From a virus, in IMG/VR virus record IMGVR_UViG_3300028840_000504, positions 1-28,772 of that record: 28,772 bases of DNA. The stretch is one strand, 5' to 3'. Position 1 is the first letter of the stretch. Every line of letters begins with the position of its first letter. Below the pieces are notes generated by a model. The model was given only the letters and a program-made list of their open reading frames with translations. It searched no databases and had not been told where the DNA came from. The position numbers and the translations under genes are program-made. This document shows positions 1 through 7,283 of this stretch, in pieces.

Positions 1-370
1 GGCCAAGCGCACCTGCCGCGAACGACAAGGCATCGCTGACTGAATCTACATCTTTGAGGCTGCTGATCTCAGGAGCATACTGTTGCGCACCTTCAGCGTA
101 AAGCTGCGCCCGCTCAGCTGAATCCATCGCACCCTGCTCGTCACCGACCAGTGCTTTTGTAACCGCCGCTGCGCCGTGATATGACTCGCCTATTCCAGCA
201 AACCCAGTTTCCAAGCCGCGCGAAAAGCTCGACATATCGTCGATCTTAGCCTGCTCGGCTTGACGCTGGCGGGCCTGTTCTTGCTCTACGGTGTAGGCGT
301 TAGACTTCGTCAGCGCGGTCTGAACCGGGGCGGGCTGGTCCAGGTAAGTTTTGCGCGGCGGGTTCGCCAT
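1..370 (-). CDS. Internal virion / DNA-ejection protein, N-terminal part (cut by window edge)
   Basis: Open frame starting with ATG at 370 and still open at base 1, so only the first 123 residues are seen. It begins MANPPRKTYLDQPAPVQT and continues with a Gln/Glu/Arg-rich helix and a segment reading SFSRGLETGFAGIGESYHGAA. The start lies three bases after the stop codon of the upstream gene (TAA at 376-374), so it is translated in the same late operon. The low-complexity polar N-terminus followed by Gly/Ala-rich helices resembles the beginnings of large podovirus ejection proteins, and the position after the tail genes fits that. No catalytic domain is visible in this part, so a transglycosylase or other enzymatic role cannot be judged. 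Family call is an inference. Confidence 0.6.
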   Translation of the reverse strand, partial: MANPPRKTYLDQPAPVQTALTKSNAYTVEQEQARQRQAEQAKIDDMSSFSRGLETGFAGIGESYHGAAAVTKALVGDEQGAMDSAERAQLYAEGAQQYAPEISSLKDVDSVSDALSFAAGALG

Positions 371-373
371 TAC

Positions 374-1567
374 TTATCGTCTCCCGAAGAGGCTCTGAAT
401 CTGCGCAATCTCGTTTCTGTTAAGGTCGTATTTTTCCAAGTTACGCGGGTCTTTAGCAGCATTGATTAGAATTGTTTCCAACTGCTGCGAAGACTCGGGC
501 ATGATGCCATCCTTGCGGAAAATGCCACCTATTGCTCTTGCCAAGATTGGGAACATTGAATCTCTTACAGACTGGTCATACTGAGCAGCTTCGCCGAACT
601 GATCAAGCAAGTTCAGCACACGCATTTGGGTGCCAGTGTCAGCTTCTTCTACACCGCTGTTGATTAGATAGCTCAAATCACGCTGGCGTTGCGCAAACTG
701 CTCTTGTGGATCTTCGAAACGAGCAGACCGCTGTTCCAACATCTGGTTCATATTTTCCAGGTTCTGCTGACGCTGCACATCGCCACGTTCAATTCCGTAT
801 TTTTCAGCTTCGAAACGTTGTTGTGCGCGAGACTTAGCCAGCTCAGCAGCAGTTTGCCCGGTAGCTACGCGCTCTTGCGAACGATCCCGCCCAGCAGCTC
901 CGTAGAACACAGTATCCTGCCCGCGCTGGCGTACTGCTTCAACAAGGTCAGCGTTACGCGTATCCTGATATAGCTTCGACCGTGCAAGTCCTTGCAAGCG
1001 CGGATCTGCTTCAGCAATTGCGGCAAACTGATCTGGGTCGAACGATTTCTGCCAACCACGCTTTGTACTGACAGTCTGGGTAGCCTGTTTACGAGCATTG
1101 CGCAGCGCAAGATCTTGCGCCCAGCGGCTAGGCTGGTACTGGAATCCACGGTTGATATCTTCACGCGGAATAGCGTTAGCTTCGCGGAATCGCGCAAGTC
1201 GCTCCTGGAACGTACCAGCGTAAGGGTTCGCAGCATTACGCATGGCTTCGGCAGCAGTTACCGGCCCGCCCCGGCCAGTGAACGTATTCCCGCTGCGGCG
1301 AAGCCCAGTCCCACGAGTGCCAGTAATGCTGGGGAGCGCACCAGCTGCTGGCGCAGCGGCAGTCGCAGCTCGCTCAGCCGCTCGTTTTGCCGCCTGCTCT
1401 GCAGCTTTTTTACGCTGCGCGGTACGAGCAAGGCCAGCACGAACTCGGGGGGCTTGCTGACTTCTAGGTGCCTGCAGCTGATTCTGAGCAGGCTCATCTT
1501 CGTAGCGCTTCTGCATATTCCGCGCTTTACGAAGTTCCTGGCGAGTTGTTGCGCTGTTGTAGGCCAT
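374..1567 (-). CDS. Probable internal virion protein, 397 aa, function unknown
   Basis: I place the start at ATG 1567 (MAYNSATTRQELRKARNM) because AAGGAG lies six bases upstream of it; the open frame extends 23 codons further but that stretch has no ribosome site and would overlap the upstream gene. The N-terminal 100 residues are strongly basic and Ala/Arg/Lys-rich, followed by Gly/Arg-rich linker, then mostly helical sequence with many Gln and Arg. No signal peptide, membrane segment or enzyme motif is visible. It sits between the 630-residue helical protein (10 bases upstream) and a second probable ejection protein (three bases downstream). Context and composition suggest a protein packaged inside the virion; I do not recognise the family. 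Confidence 0.7.
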   Translation of the reverse strand: MAYNSATTRQELRKARNMQKRYEDEPAQNQLQAPRSQQAPRVRAGLARTAQRKKAAEQAAKRAAERAATAAAPAAGALPSITGTRGTGLRRSGNTFTGRGGPVTAAEAMRNAANPYAGTFQERLARFREANAIPREDINRGFQYQPSRWAQDLALRNARKQATQTVSTKRGWQKSFDPDQFAAIAEADPRLQGLARSKLYQDTRNADLVEAVRQRGQDTVFYGAAGRDRSQERVATGQTAAELAKSRAQQRFEAEKYGIERGDVQRQQNLENMNQMLEQRSARFEDPQEQFAQRQRDLSYLINSGVEEADTGTQMRVLNLLDQFGEAAQYDQSVRDSMFPILARAIGGIFRKDGIMPESSQQLETILINAAKDPRNLEKYDLNRNEIAQIQSLFGRR

Positions 1568-1577
1568 CCTTGGCTCC

Positions 1578-3470
1578 TTACAAACTTGTCGTAGTACTGT
1601 CCTGACCCGCGATGCTCGCGCCCAGGTTGATTGCATCCAGAGCCGACGCAGTCAGCTGCGCAGATGCAGTTGCGCCAGCCTGCAGAGCCTCTTGGTACAG
1701 AGTCAGCAAGTCCTTCGCGCGGGTAATGTTAATGTCTGCTTCTTTGAGGCGCAGATCCGCTTGAGCGCTAGCTGTACGAACTTTGGTCTCCAGGATAGCA
1801 CGTTCAGCTTCACTCCGAGAGACTTCGCCGGTCACAGACGCGCGGTACGCGTCGATCTCAGCGCCAAATGCCTGAACCTGAGTCCCAACTCGGGAACCTT
1901 CGGCTTCTACCAGTGCCCGGAATGCAGATACTTGGCCCTGGAATTCTTCCACACGGGCGCGGTTAAGATCTACGTCAGCTCGCACGCGAGTTGACTCAGC
2001 ATCTACCAGAGCGCGGTAACCGTTGACTTCTGAGCTGTATGCGTTGGCAGACGACTCATAAAGCCGTACCTTGGCCAGCTCCCCGTTAATCTGCTGAGCA
2101 TAACCTTCATACTCAGATGCCTTAGCATTAACACGCGCGGTGAACGCATCGACTTGAGCGCGGAAAGCGTCGATGGCTACGCGTTGTACATCTGCTTCGA
2201 CTCGCGCAGCTTCCATCTCAGTACGATATACGCTGGCGATGGTTTCAACTGCTTCAATAGAAGTCTTGTATGCCTCAAGATCCTGGGTGTTCAACGCAGC
2301 GATAGCCTGCTGGCCTTCGATCTGTGCGCGAAAAACTTCAATCTTAGCCAGCTCGGCTTCGATCTGGGTCTTGAATACATCGGCATAAACCCGGTAAGCC
2401 TGGACCTTAGCGTTATACGCATTGACTTTAGAATTGTATACCTGAACACCTGCATCAACGAGCGCAGTCTGCACCTGCAACAGTCGCTGATACATGTTGT
2501 TCGTGTAGTTCATCAACTGACCTTCGAGTGAAATCGAATTCTGGATGACAAACTTCAGGTGTTCATAAGCACGCTGTACCTGCTCAATGGTCTTATCCCG
2601 GCCCATCGTAATCGACTTTTCAACGCTTTCGCGTTCGGCCTGCTTTAGGCGAGTTGCTAGCGCACCCGGTGGCAGCTCGAAGCCACGAGCGGCGAATTCA
2701 TTAAGCGCGGTGCCAGACTGGCGGTTGTACTCTTTTAACTCGCGCTCTCGCTCACGCTCCCATATCTGGTCGATGATGTCTTCGGGTAAACCTCCATCTC
2801 CGTTCTGGAGCGTATTGAGCAGGCTTGTCTGCACTTGCTGCAGCAGCGTTGAATCGTACAACGACTCACTAAACGTGATCGTTGGTTCAAAAATACTGCC
2901 CGGCTCATCAGGCTCAATAGCAGAGAAACCCGGCAAGTCGATAGCCGGGGCATCAGGGATATTTAGCGAGCGAAGCGTCGGGGCTTCTGGAATCGTCGTA
3001 ACTGGCGCATCAGGAATCGTCGGCGACGTAAACGTAGGTACGTCGCTCGGGGCTTGGTCTGTAATCGGCGTAGGTGCTGCCGGGATTGTAATCGTTGGAT
3101 ACGCAGCCAGAAATTCCGGCGTAGTAGGAATCTCAATCTGAGAGATTGCCGACAGGGTGGGCGCAACCGGTGCGTCTGGCAAATTTAGATCCAAATCATC
3201 TGGAGCGCTAGGCGCAGGGCCGATAGTAGGCTGACCAAGCGTTGCTGCTGGGAATTCAACAGTCAGCTCAGAAGTTGGGATTTCCAGTTCAGCGGGGTCG
3301 ATTGCGTCGGTAAGGGCATTTAGGTACGTAATCGTGTATCCATACGCGTTGTTGCCGAACGCAGTCATGGAATTCCAGCCGTTACTAACGAGGTTACACG
3401 CTGGGACACTCGCGCACGCGTCCGAAATCGGTACTGGTTGGAATTCAGAAGGGTATCCAATAACGCCCAT
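1578..3470 (-). CDS. Long alpha-helical virion protein with Pro-rich N-terminus, 630 aa
   Basis: Residues 1-75 form a small head. Residues about 78-195 are rich in Pro, Thr, Ile and Asp, with IPDAP/IPEAP-type motifs repeated several times. From about residue 225 to 600 the protein is almost continuous helix with repeating Tyr/Phe-x-x-x-Val-x-Ala units (for example VNAYNAKVQAYR, IDAFRAQVDAF, VSAFRALVEAE), a pattern expected of a long coiled coil or helical bundle. The start ATG at 3470 follows the upstream stop directly and has GGAGAG seven bases before it. No enzymatic motif is seen. Proteins with this Pro-rich plus helical-repeat layout are common as structural proteins in phages, but the exact role (tail needle-like, fibre shaft or ejected) cannot be decided from the sequence. 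Confidence 0.75.
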   Translation of the reverse strand: MGVIGYPSEFQPVPISDACASVPACNLVSNGWNSMTAFGNNAYGYTITYLNALTDAIDPAELEIPTSELTVEFPAATLGQPTIGPAPSAPDDLDLNLPDAPVAPTLSAISQIEIPTTPEFLAAYPTITIPAAPTPITDQAPSDVPTFTSPTIPDAPVTTIPEAPTLRSLNIPDAPAIDLPGFSAIEPDEPGSIFEPTITFSESLYDSTLLQQVQTSLLNTLQNGDGGLPEDIIDQIWERERERELKEYNRQSGTALNEFAARGFELPPGALATRLKQAERESVEKSITMGRDKTIEQVQRAYEHLKFVIQNSISLEGQLMNYTNNMYQRLLQVQTALVDAGVQVYNSKVNAYNAKVQAYRVYADVFKTQIEAELAKIEVFRAQIEGQQAIAALNTQDLEAYKTSIEAVETIASVYRTEMEAARVEADVQRVAIDAFRAQVDAFTARVNAKASEYEGYAQQINGELAKVRLYESSANAYSSEVNGYRALVDAESTRVRADVDLNRARVEEFQGQVSAFRALVEAEGSRVGTQVQAFGAEIDAYRASVTGEVSRSEAERAILETKVRTASAQADLRLKEADINITRAKDLLTLYQEALQAGATASAQLTASALDAINLGASIAGQDSTTTSL

Positions 3471-4691
3471 TTAGACTCTCCTTGTCAGTACAACGGGCAA
3501 GAACTCAATCTGCTCTAGCTCCACTTCTTCACCAGCTCGGTTCACCAGCTCAAACTGCCAGTACCGGGAAACTACGCCTTTACCGAGTTTTGCCCGCTGG
3601 GTACTCAGGTCGCCATGCAGGGCCTGGGTCTCGTACCAGCGCTCTTTTCCGTCGTCGGCATACGTCTTTACGATGATTTTACCATCTGTGCGTACACCGA
3701 TATATGCCTGTGGGACGCGCGACTTGTAACCCGCTCCGAAGTCAAATGCGCCCATTTTGATTCGAACCGCAATGTCTGTACCAGCATCATCAGCGCCTTC
3801 CAGCAGGTAAATGCCGGAATCGTTAGCGCCATAGTAGCTAGTGCCAATTTTTGCAATCGAATTGAAGTTGTAGTTGTTGTATTCAGTAATTCCGCCAACA
3901 GCTGGATTCATAACCCAGCCGGTATAGACTGACTGGTCTTCCCCGTCCCACACCGAGAACGTGAAGCTATCGTCGAACAGGGCTTCGAAAATAGCTTCCT
4001 GGGTGGCTGCGTCGGCGAAATCTGCCGTATCGCTGAGACTCTGTGTTGCAATAGCCAGATAGCTAGTGCTGTCGCCCGCCAGGATGGACTCTACGATCCC
4101 CTCATATAGCGTAGCGGCTCCTTGGAGTAGATCCTGAGCAACCAATTCATCGCTCAGCGTCTCATATTCCCAGTGAGCTGCTAGGTCAGTAAACGCCAGC
4201 GCTGATGCAATTAGCTTCCCGTAGATTGATACTGGGTCAGCTACATCAGTAAGATTCAAACGCTCAGTAAGCGTATTTGCCCAAAATTTGACGAAGGCAA
4301 CCGTGTCATTGATCTGGAGTGACTCTGATAGGAGTTCTCCAAATGCTTGGTATACCGTGTCAGTAAGTACAAGCTCGTCTGCAAATGTACGCTGAGCGAT
4401 CAGATCAGCAATGACCTCTTCGTCCCAGCTGATGATCTCCAGGAGGTAAGCCCCGAAGTCATACGCGGTCGAGTCATTTAGCGTAAACGAGTCAAATACA
4501 GGAGTAGTAGCGAGCTGCGCCAGCAGCTCACCAAACGAAGCAGCGTCAGAAACAGAGCCGCCGAAGATCGACGGCCCTGTTACGGAACCCGTCAGCTCAA
4601 GAGTTTCTGCAAGCGTAGCTAGAGTAGCACCGTCCGTTGTCGGAAGTGACCCGTAGCTGCGTTCGCCATACGACGTTACGCCGTAGCTCAT
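3471..4691 (-). CDS. Tail fibre/spike-type virion protein with N-terminal repeats, 406 aa
   Basis: Starts MSYGVTSYGERSYGSL, three SYG units, with a weak AAGGTG ribosome site. Residues about 20-240 contain irregular repeats of roughly 35-45 residues, each with a hydrophobic helix-like part followed by a Leu-x-x-x-Asp/Asn-Thr/Ser motif (DSFTLNDS, ADELVLTDT, SLQINDT, RLNLTD). The last 150 residues are different: rich in Tyr, Gly and beta-forming residues (SVYTGWVMNPAVGGITEYNN and on), ending in a basic TRRV tail. This looks like a fibre or spike with a distinct C-terminal beta domain. It lies in the tail gene run. Role inferred from context and composition; no enzymatic signature is seen. Confidence 0.7.
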   Translation of the reverse strand: MSYGVTSYGERSYGSLPTTDGATLATLAETLELTGSVTGPSIFGGSVSDAASFGELLAQLATTPVFDSFTLNDSTAYDFGAYLLEIISWDEEVIADLIAQRTFADELVLTDTVYQAFGELLSESLQINDTVAFVKFWANTLTERLNLTDVADPVSIYGKLIASALAFTDLAAHWEYETLSDELVAQDLLQGAATLYEGIVESILAGDSTSYLAIATQSLSDTADFADAATQEAIFEALFDDSFTFSVWDGEDQSVYTGWVMNPAVGGITEYNNYNFNSIAKIGTSYYGANDSGIYLLEGADDAGTDIAVRIKMGAFDFGAGYKSRVPQAYIGVRTDGKIIVKTYADDGKERWYETQALHGDLSTQRAKLGKGVVSRYWQFELVNRAGEEVELEQIEFLPVVLTRRV

Positions 4692-4699
4692 AAGTCACC

Positions 4700-5185
4700 T
4701 TACGAGCTAGAGCCAGTAATTTCGTACGTGATCTTGATCTGGTCGTTGGTGTCCAGCGTCTTCGAACCGCCGGTGAACTGTTTTGCTGCCAGCAGCGTAC
4801 CAACAGAGCCGCTGTTAGCCGAGCAAACAAACGCACCGTAGATCACCGTGCTGTCTGAAGTGATCGTGAAATCAGCAGTAGACGCGGTATTCGACAGGGT
4901 CTGGCTAGAACGGACTTTCGACCAAGTCGGGCGGTTACCGGAGTAAGCCGTGATTTCCGTGCCAGTCAGGTCACTCAGAATAGTCGTGGCAGACGGGGTC
5001 ACGTTGCCCATCAAGCCAACGTACCAAGTCGTTGGGACAATACCACTGTCCATCGCAGCCTGGATACCGACGTTCACCACGATATTGTGGTCGGCCTCGA
5101 AGTCACCTTCTTCGACCCAGAGACGTTCACCATCACGGAAAGCTTCTGCGATGAAACGCCCAGTAAATTTCAGATTGCCTTCCAT
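4700..5185 (-). CDS. Small tail-associated virion protein, 161 aa
   Basis: ATG at 5185 has GGAGG eight bases upstream. The protein contains an N-terminal beta segment, then NIVVNVGIQAAMDSG followed by a WYVGLMG motif near residue 55 and a Ser/Thr-rich beta-sandwich-like C-terminus (TSDSTVIYGAFVCSANSGS and on). The arrangement 'N-V-G-x-x-x-x-L/M-D ... W-Y-V-G-L' is one I know from small structural proteins in many phages, usually next to fibre genes, but its precise role is not established to my knowledge. It stops eight bases before the next gene. A possible promoter lies just upstream, overlapping the previous stop codon. Confidence 0.7.
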   Translation of the reverse strand: MEGNLKFTGRFIAEAFRDGERLWVEEGDFEADHNIVVNVGIQAAMDSGIVPTTWYVGLMGNVTPSATTILSDLTGTEITAYSGNRPTWSKVRSSQTLSNTASTADFTITSDSTVIYGAFVCSANSGSVGTLLAAKQFTGGSKTLDTNDQIKITYEITGSSS

Positions 5186-5213
5186 GGCAAAAACCTCCTT
5201 TTAAGGTGGCTGG

Positions 5214-5222
5214 ATTATACCA
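5214..5222 (-). promoter_or_regulatory. Possible extended -10 promoter (TGGTATAAT)
   Basis: On the minus strand the sequence reads TGGTATAAT, a full extended -10 match (TGnTATAAT), about 29 bases before the start of the 161-residue gene. No convincing -35 is seen 16-18 bases upstream. The hexamer overlaps the Val-Val-stop codons of the upstream gene, so it may be there by coding chance. Confidence 0.3.
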
Positions 5223-6489
5223 CCGAGTTGCGTACTATTTCGACTGACACCCGGTCAGTCATTCCGAAGTTGTTGTCTTCGTCTGTTGGGGATTTCATGA
5301 GGCCTACGAGAGTCGTCACGCCATCCTGTTTTACTTTACCTAGCGTGCCCAGTTCGGACACCGCGAAAGTAAAGTCGGCCTCGGTCATATGCTGTACCAC
5401 ACCACCGGGCGCTCCCAGTATGAACCCTCGGTCAGAAAGCCACACTGCGTGTTCTTGGTTGATTTCCGGCATTTCGCCCGGAAGTAGGTATTGCAGTGTG
5501 CCTTTTACGGCCTTGGCATCACTGACAACATCCTGATTCATGGTTTCGGGGTCATTACCCTGCAGAAAATACGTCCTGTCCGCGCTGACATAAATTCCGT
5601 TGTCTACCGGTGCGACGAGCGAAATATCGTCTGCAAACGCGAAAAACTGATTCATGCGAAACCAGCTAGGGGAAAACGGATCCGTGTAAAACAAATACGG
5701 TCCATCTGCGATCAGCATGCGGCCTTTGTGATACCCGACTTGCGTGCCAGGAAACGGCGCTACGACATCAAGTGTCTGCAGAGGACGGCCAAAATCTACG
5801 GTATTACGGATAACTACGCTGGCTGTACCGGTGCTGACCTGAGCAACTTCGTATAAAGTTTCACTATCCGCTAGGCTGCAATAAACACTGACTGTTGCAG
5901 CATTTGGATCAACTGGGGGGATTGCTACGTCGATCCCGGCGCGACTGGAAAGGGTTATCATTGCGTAGTCTTCGACTCCAGACTCTTCCCCAGAAGCTAG
6001 TCGCTGAGTCGTAGCGATTCTGTAAACTCCAGTCGGCAGAGATCCTGCGGTCTGTATCAGGGCGGCTGGAAGGAGTGGTTGGAGTCCCCATGGCTGGTGC
6101 CCCGTAGCTACGCTGTACGAGCCACGCTCGCCAGCCTCGTTAATATAGTAAACGGTCCCACCAGCGCCTTGGACAAATTGCATGGGAGACCGTCGAGTCA
6201 AGTCAGACCGCAAAACAGTCTCATTTAGAGATCGGTCCAGCGCGATCAGCGACTGATCTCGGACTACCAGCGCCATGTCACCACTAGACCAGAGGCTGTG
6301 GTGGGAGCCAGCAGTTTGGAGTACGTAGCCGGGCCGACTTTTCAGCCGCCTAGCATTAGTAAGGTAAACGTTTTCGCCCTCAAGCAGAGGAAACTGTGCC
6401 CGGTTGGCACCAGTCAGTTCTTCTGGCGAGACGGTATTGACTAGTCCAGCAAAGCCGCGAACCTTCGTAGTGTTCTGGTTACGAGGCAT
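5215..6489 (-). CDS. Propeller-like tail hub/nozzle protein, P22 gp10-like, 424 aa
   Basis: Begins MPRNQNTTKVRGFAGLVNTVSPEEL, followed by LLEGENVYLTNARRLKSRPGYV near residues 35-56. The rest is rich in short beta strands with repeated aromatic/Gly turns (VQGAGGTVYYINEAGERG, KGRMLIADGPYLFYTDP, NGIYVSADRTYFLQG), as expected for a beta-propeller. Proteins of this type act as the tail hub/nozzle or stabilisation protein that closes the portal channel in P22-like podoviruses (P22 gp10 is about 470 residues). Start ATG overlaps the upstream gene's stop by one base (TAATG arrangement), so translation is coupled. The family assignment is from pattern recognition; another propeller-like virion protein is the main alternative. 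Confidence 0.6.
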   Translation of the reverse strand: MPRNQNTTKVRGFAGLVNTVSPEELTGANRAQFPLLEGENVYLTNARRLKSRPGYVLQTAGSHHSLWSSGDMALVVRDQSLIALDRSLNETVLRSDLTRRSPMQFVQGAGGTVYYINEAGERGSYSVATGHQPWGLQPLLPAALIQTAGSLPTGVYRIATTQRLASGEESGVEDYAMITLSSRAGIDVAIPPVDPNAATVSVYCSLADSETLYEVAQVSTGTASVVIRNTVDFGRPLQTLDVVAPFPGTQVGYHKGRMLIADGPYLFYTDPFSPSWFRMNQFFAFADDISLVAPVDNGIYVSADRTYFLQGNDPETMNQDVVSDAKAVKGTLQYLLPGEMPEINQEHAVWLSDRGFILGAPGGVVQHMTEADFTFAVSELGTLGKVKQDGVTTLVGLMKSPTDEDNNFGMTDRVSVEIVRNSVV

Positions 6490-6776
6490 TACTTGTACTT
6501 ATGCTCGACGATCTTGACCTTAAACGAACGTTCTGCTGTTTCGTCTGTTGTAACAGTAGTAATTACGTTCGTAACCTCGTAGGTTTGCCCGATTGTCCCG
6601 CCAGATAGCTTGATACGCGTAGTATCAGCCGTAGCTGACGTAGATTCAGACGTTAACCCCGTTGGTACAGACCATGTTGACGTATCAATTGAGTCAGAAT
6701 TGGTGGCGAGCCAATCTGACCAATCAATGGCATACACCAGCTTCTCGTCGTCGCCTTTCTCTTTTGCTTTAGGCAT
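6489..6776 (-). CDS. Conserved small phage structural protein, 95 aa
   Basis: Residues 14-40 read YAIDWSDWLATNSDSIDTSTW, followed by a Ser/Thr-rich stretch, then LSGGTIGQTYEVTNVITT near residues 57-74 and a basic C-terminus. The combination of an aspartate/tryptophan N-terminal motif with a 'GG-x-x-G-x-x-Y-x-V-T-N' beta motif is familiar from small structural proteins of many phages, often beside fibre or adaptor genes. It likely makes a single Ig-like or beta-sandwich domain attached to the tail. It sits 11 bases after the preceding gene and overlaps the start of the following one by one base. Exact function unknown. Confidence 0.7.
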   Translation of the reverse strand: MPKAKEKGDDEKLVYAIDWSDWLATNSDSIDTSTWSVPTGLTSESTSATADTTRIKLSGGTIGQTYEVTNVITTVTTDETAERSFKVKIVEHKYK

Positions 6777-6787
6777 GACGACCTCTA

Positions 6788-7153
6788 TTAAGTCGGATCA
6801 GCGATCTCAATGTCCCAAGCGTTAAAGGTCATCGTGTTACTCGCTGTCAGCGCCTGCGACGTACAAGTCGTAACGTACAGCAGAACAGTCGCATCACACA
6901 GAGCAACGTGATTTGCAGTACCAGAAGTATCGATAGTTACCCCGGTTTTCTGCGCAACCGTGACTTTTCGCCCGCTAACATCACCATCTGCGTTCGTGTA
7001 GTCGCCACCAGACATGGTAACGTCTGCGAGTGCATAGGTAGTCACAGCTTCAGTGCGATTAGTCGGTTCAGCGGAGCAAGCTGTCATGATGGTTGCCGTA
7101 GCAATCTCATTCAGCGCTGCGTCCAGCACATCATTATGAACGCTCTTTGCCAT
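6788..7153 (-). CDS. Small virion protein, 121 aa, beta-rich
   Basis: Starts MAKSVHNDVLDAALNEIATATIMTACSAEP with AAGGAGG seven to eight bases upstream; that ribosome site lies inside the end of the upstream 49-codon gene. The rest alternates Thr/Ala/Val beta strands (YALADVTMSGGDYTNADGDV, GRKVTVAQKTGVTIDTSG, ALTASNTMTFNAWDIEIADPT). I know this kind of protein as a recurrent small structural protein in phage tail regions but no experimental role comes to mind. Probable minor tail or fibre-associated component, by context. Confidence 0.7.
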   Translation of the reverse strand: MAKSVHNDVLDAALNEIATATIMTACSAEPTNRTEAVTTYALADVTMSGGDYTNADGDVSGRKVTVAQKTGVTIDTSGTANHVALCDATVLLYVTTCTSQALTASNTMTFNAWDIEIADPT

Positions 7154-7283
7154 TTTCGTCCTCCTTGACGTTTTGGGCCTTCTTAATTGCCTCTAAAAGG
7201 GCTTCGGCCAAGGCCGAATTTTTCGGATTAGGATCTTTCACCGCAAGGATGGAATCATCCGGCTTAAGTACAATGTCCGTCAC
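7134..7283 (-). CDS. Short unrecognised gene, 49 aa, GTG start
   Basis: Starts at GTG 7283, which overlaps the fibre gene's TGA stop as GTGA, with GAGGA eight bases upstream; ends in TAA at 7136-7134, 20 bases inside the next gene. The product is hydrophilic and helical (MTDIVLKPDDSILAVKDPNP, then an Ala/Leu/Lys helix and an acidic tail). Both overlaps and the internal AAGGAGG for the next gene argue that it is translated as a linker gene in the operon. No family recognised. Confidence 0.65.
   Translation of the reverse strand: MTDIVLKPDDSILAVKDPNPKNSALAEALLEAIKKAQNVKEDENGKERS
7203..7223 (+). terminator. Possible plus-strand (antisense) terminator
   Basis: TTCGGCC-AA-GGCCGAA followed by TTTTT reads as an intrinsic terminator on the plus strand, antisense to the late operon. 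It lies inside the 49-codon gene, so coding constraint or chance palindromy is possible. It would block transcription entering the late operon from the left. Confidence 0.35.
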
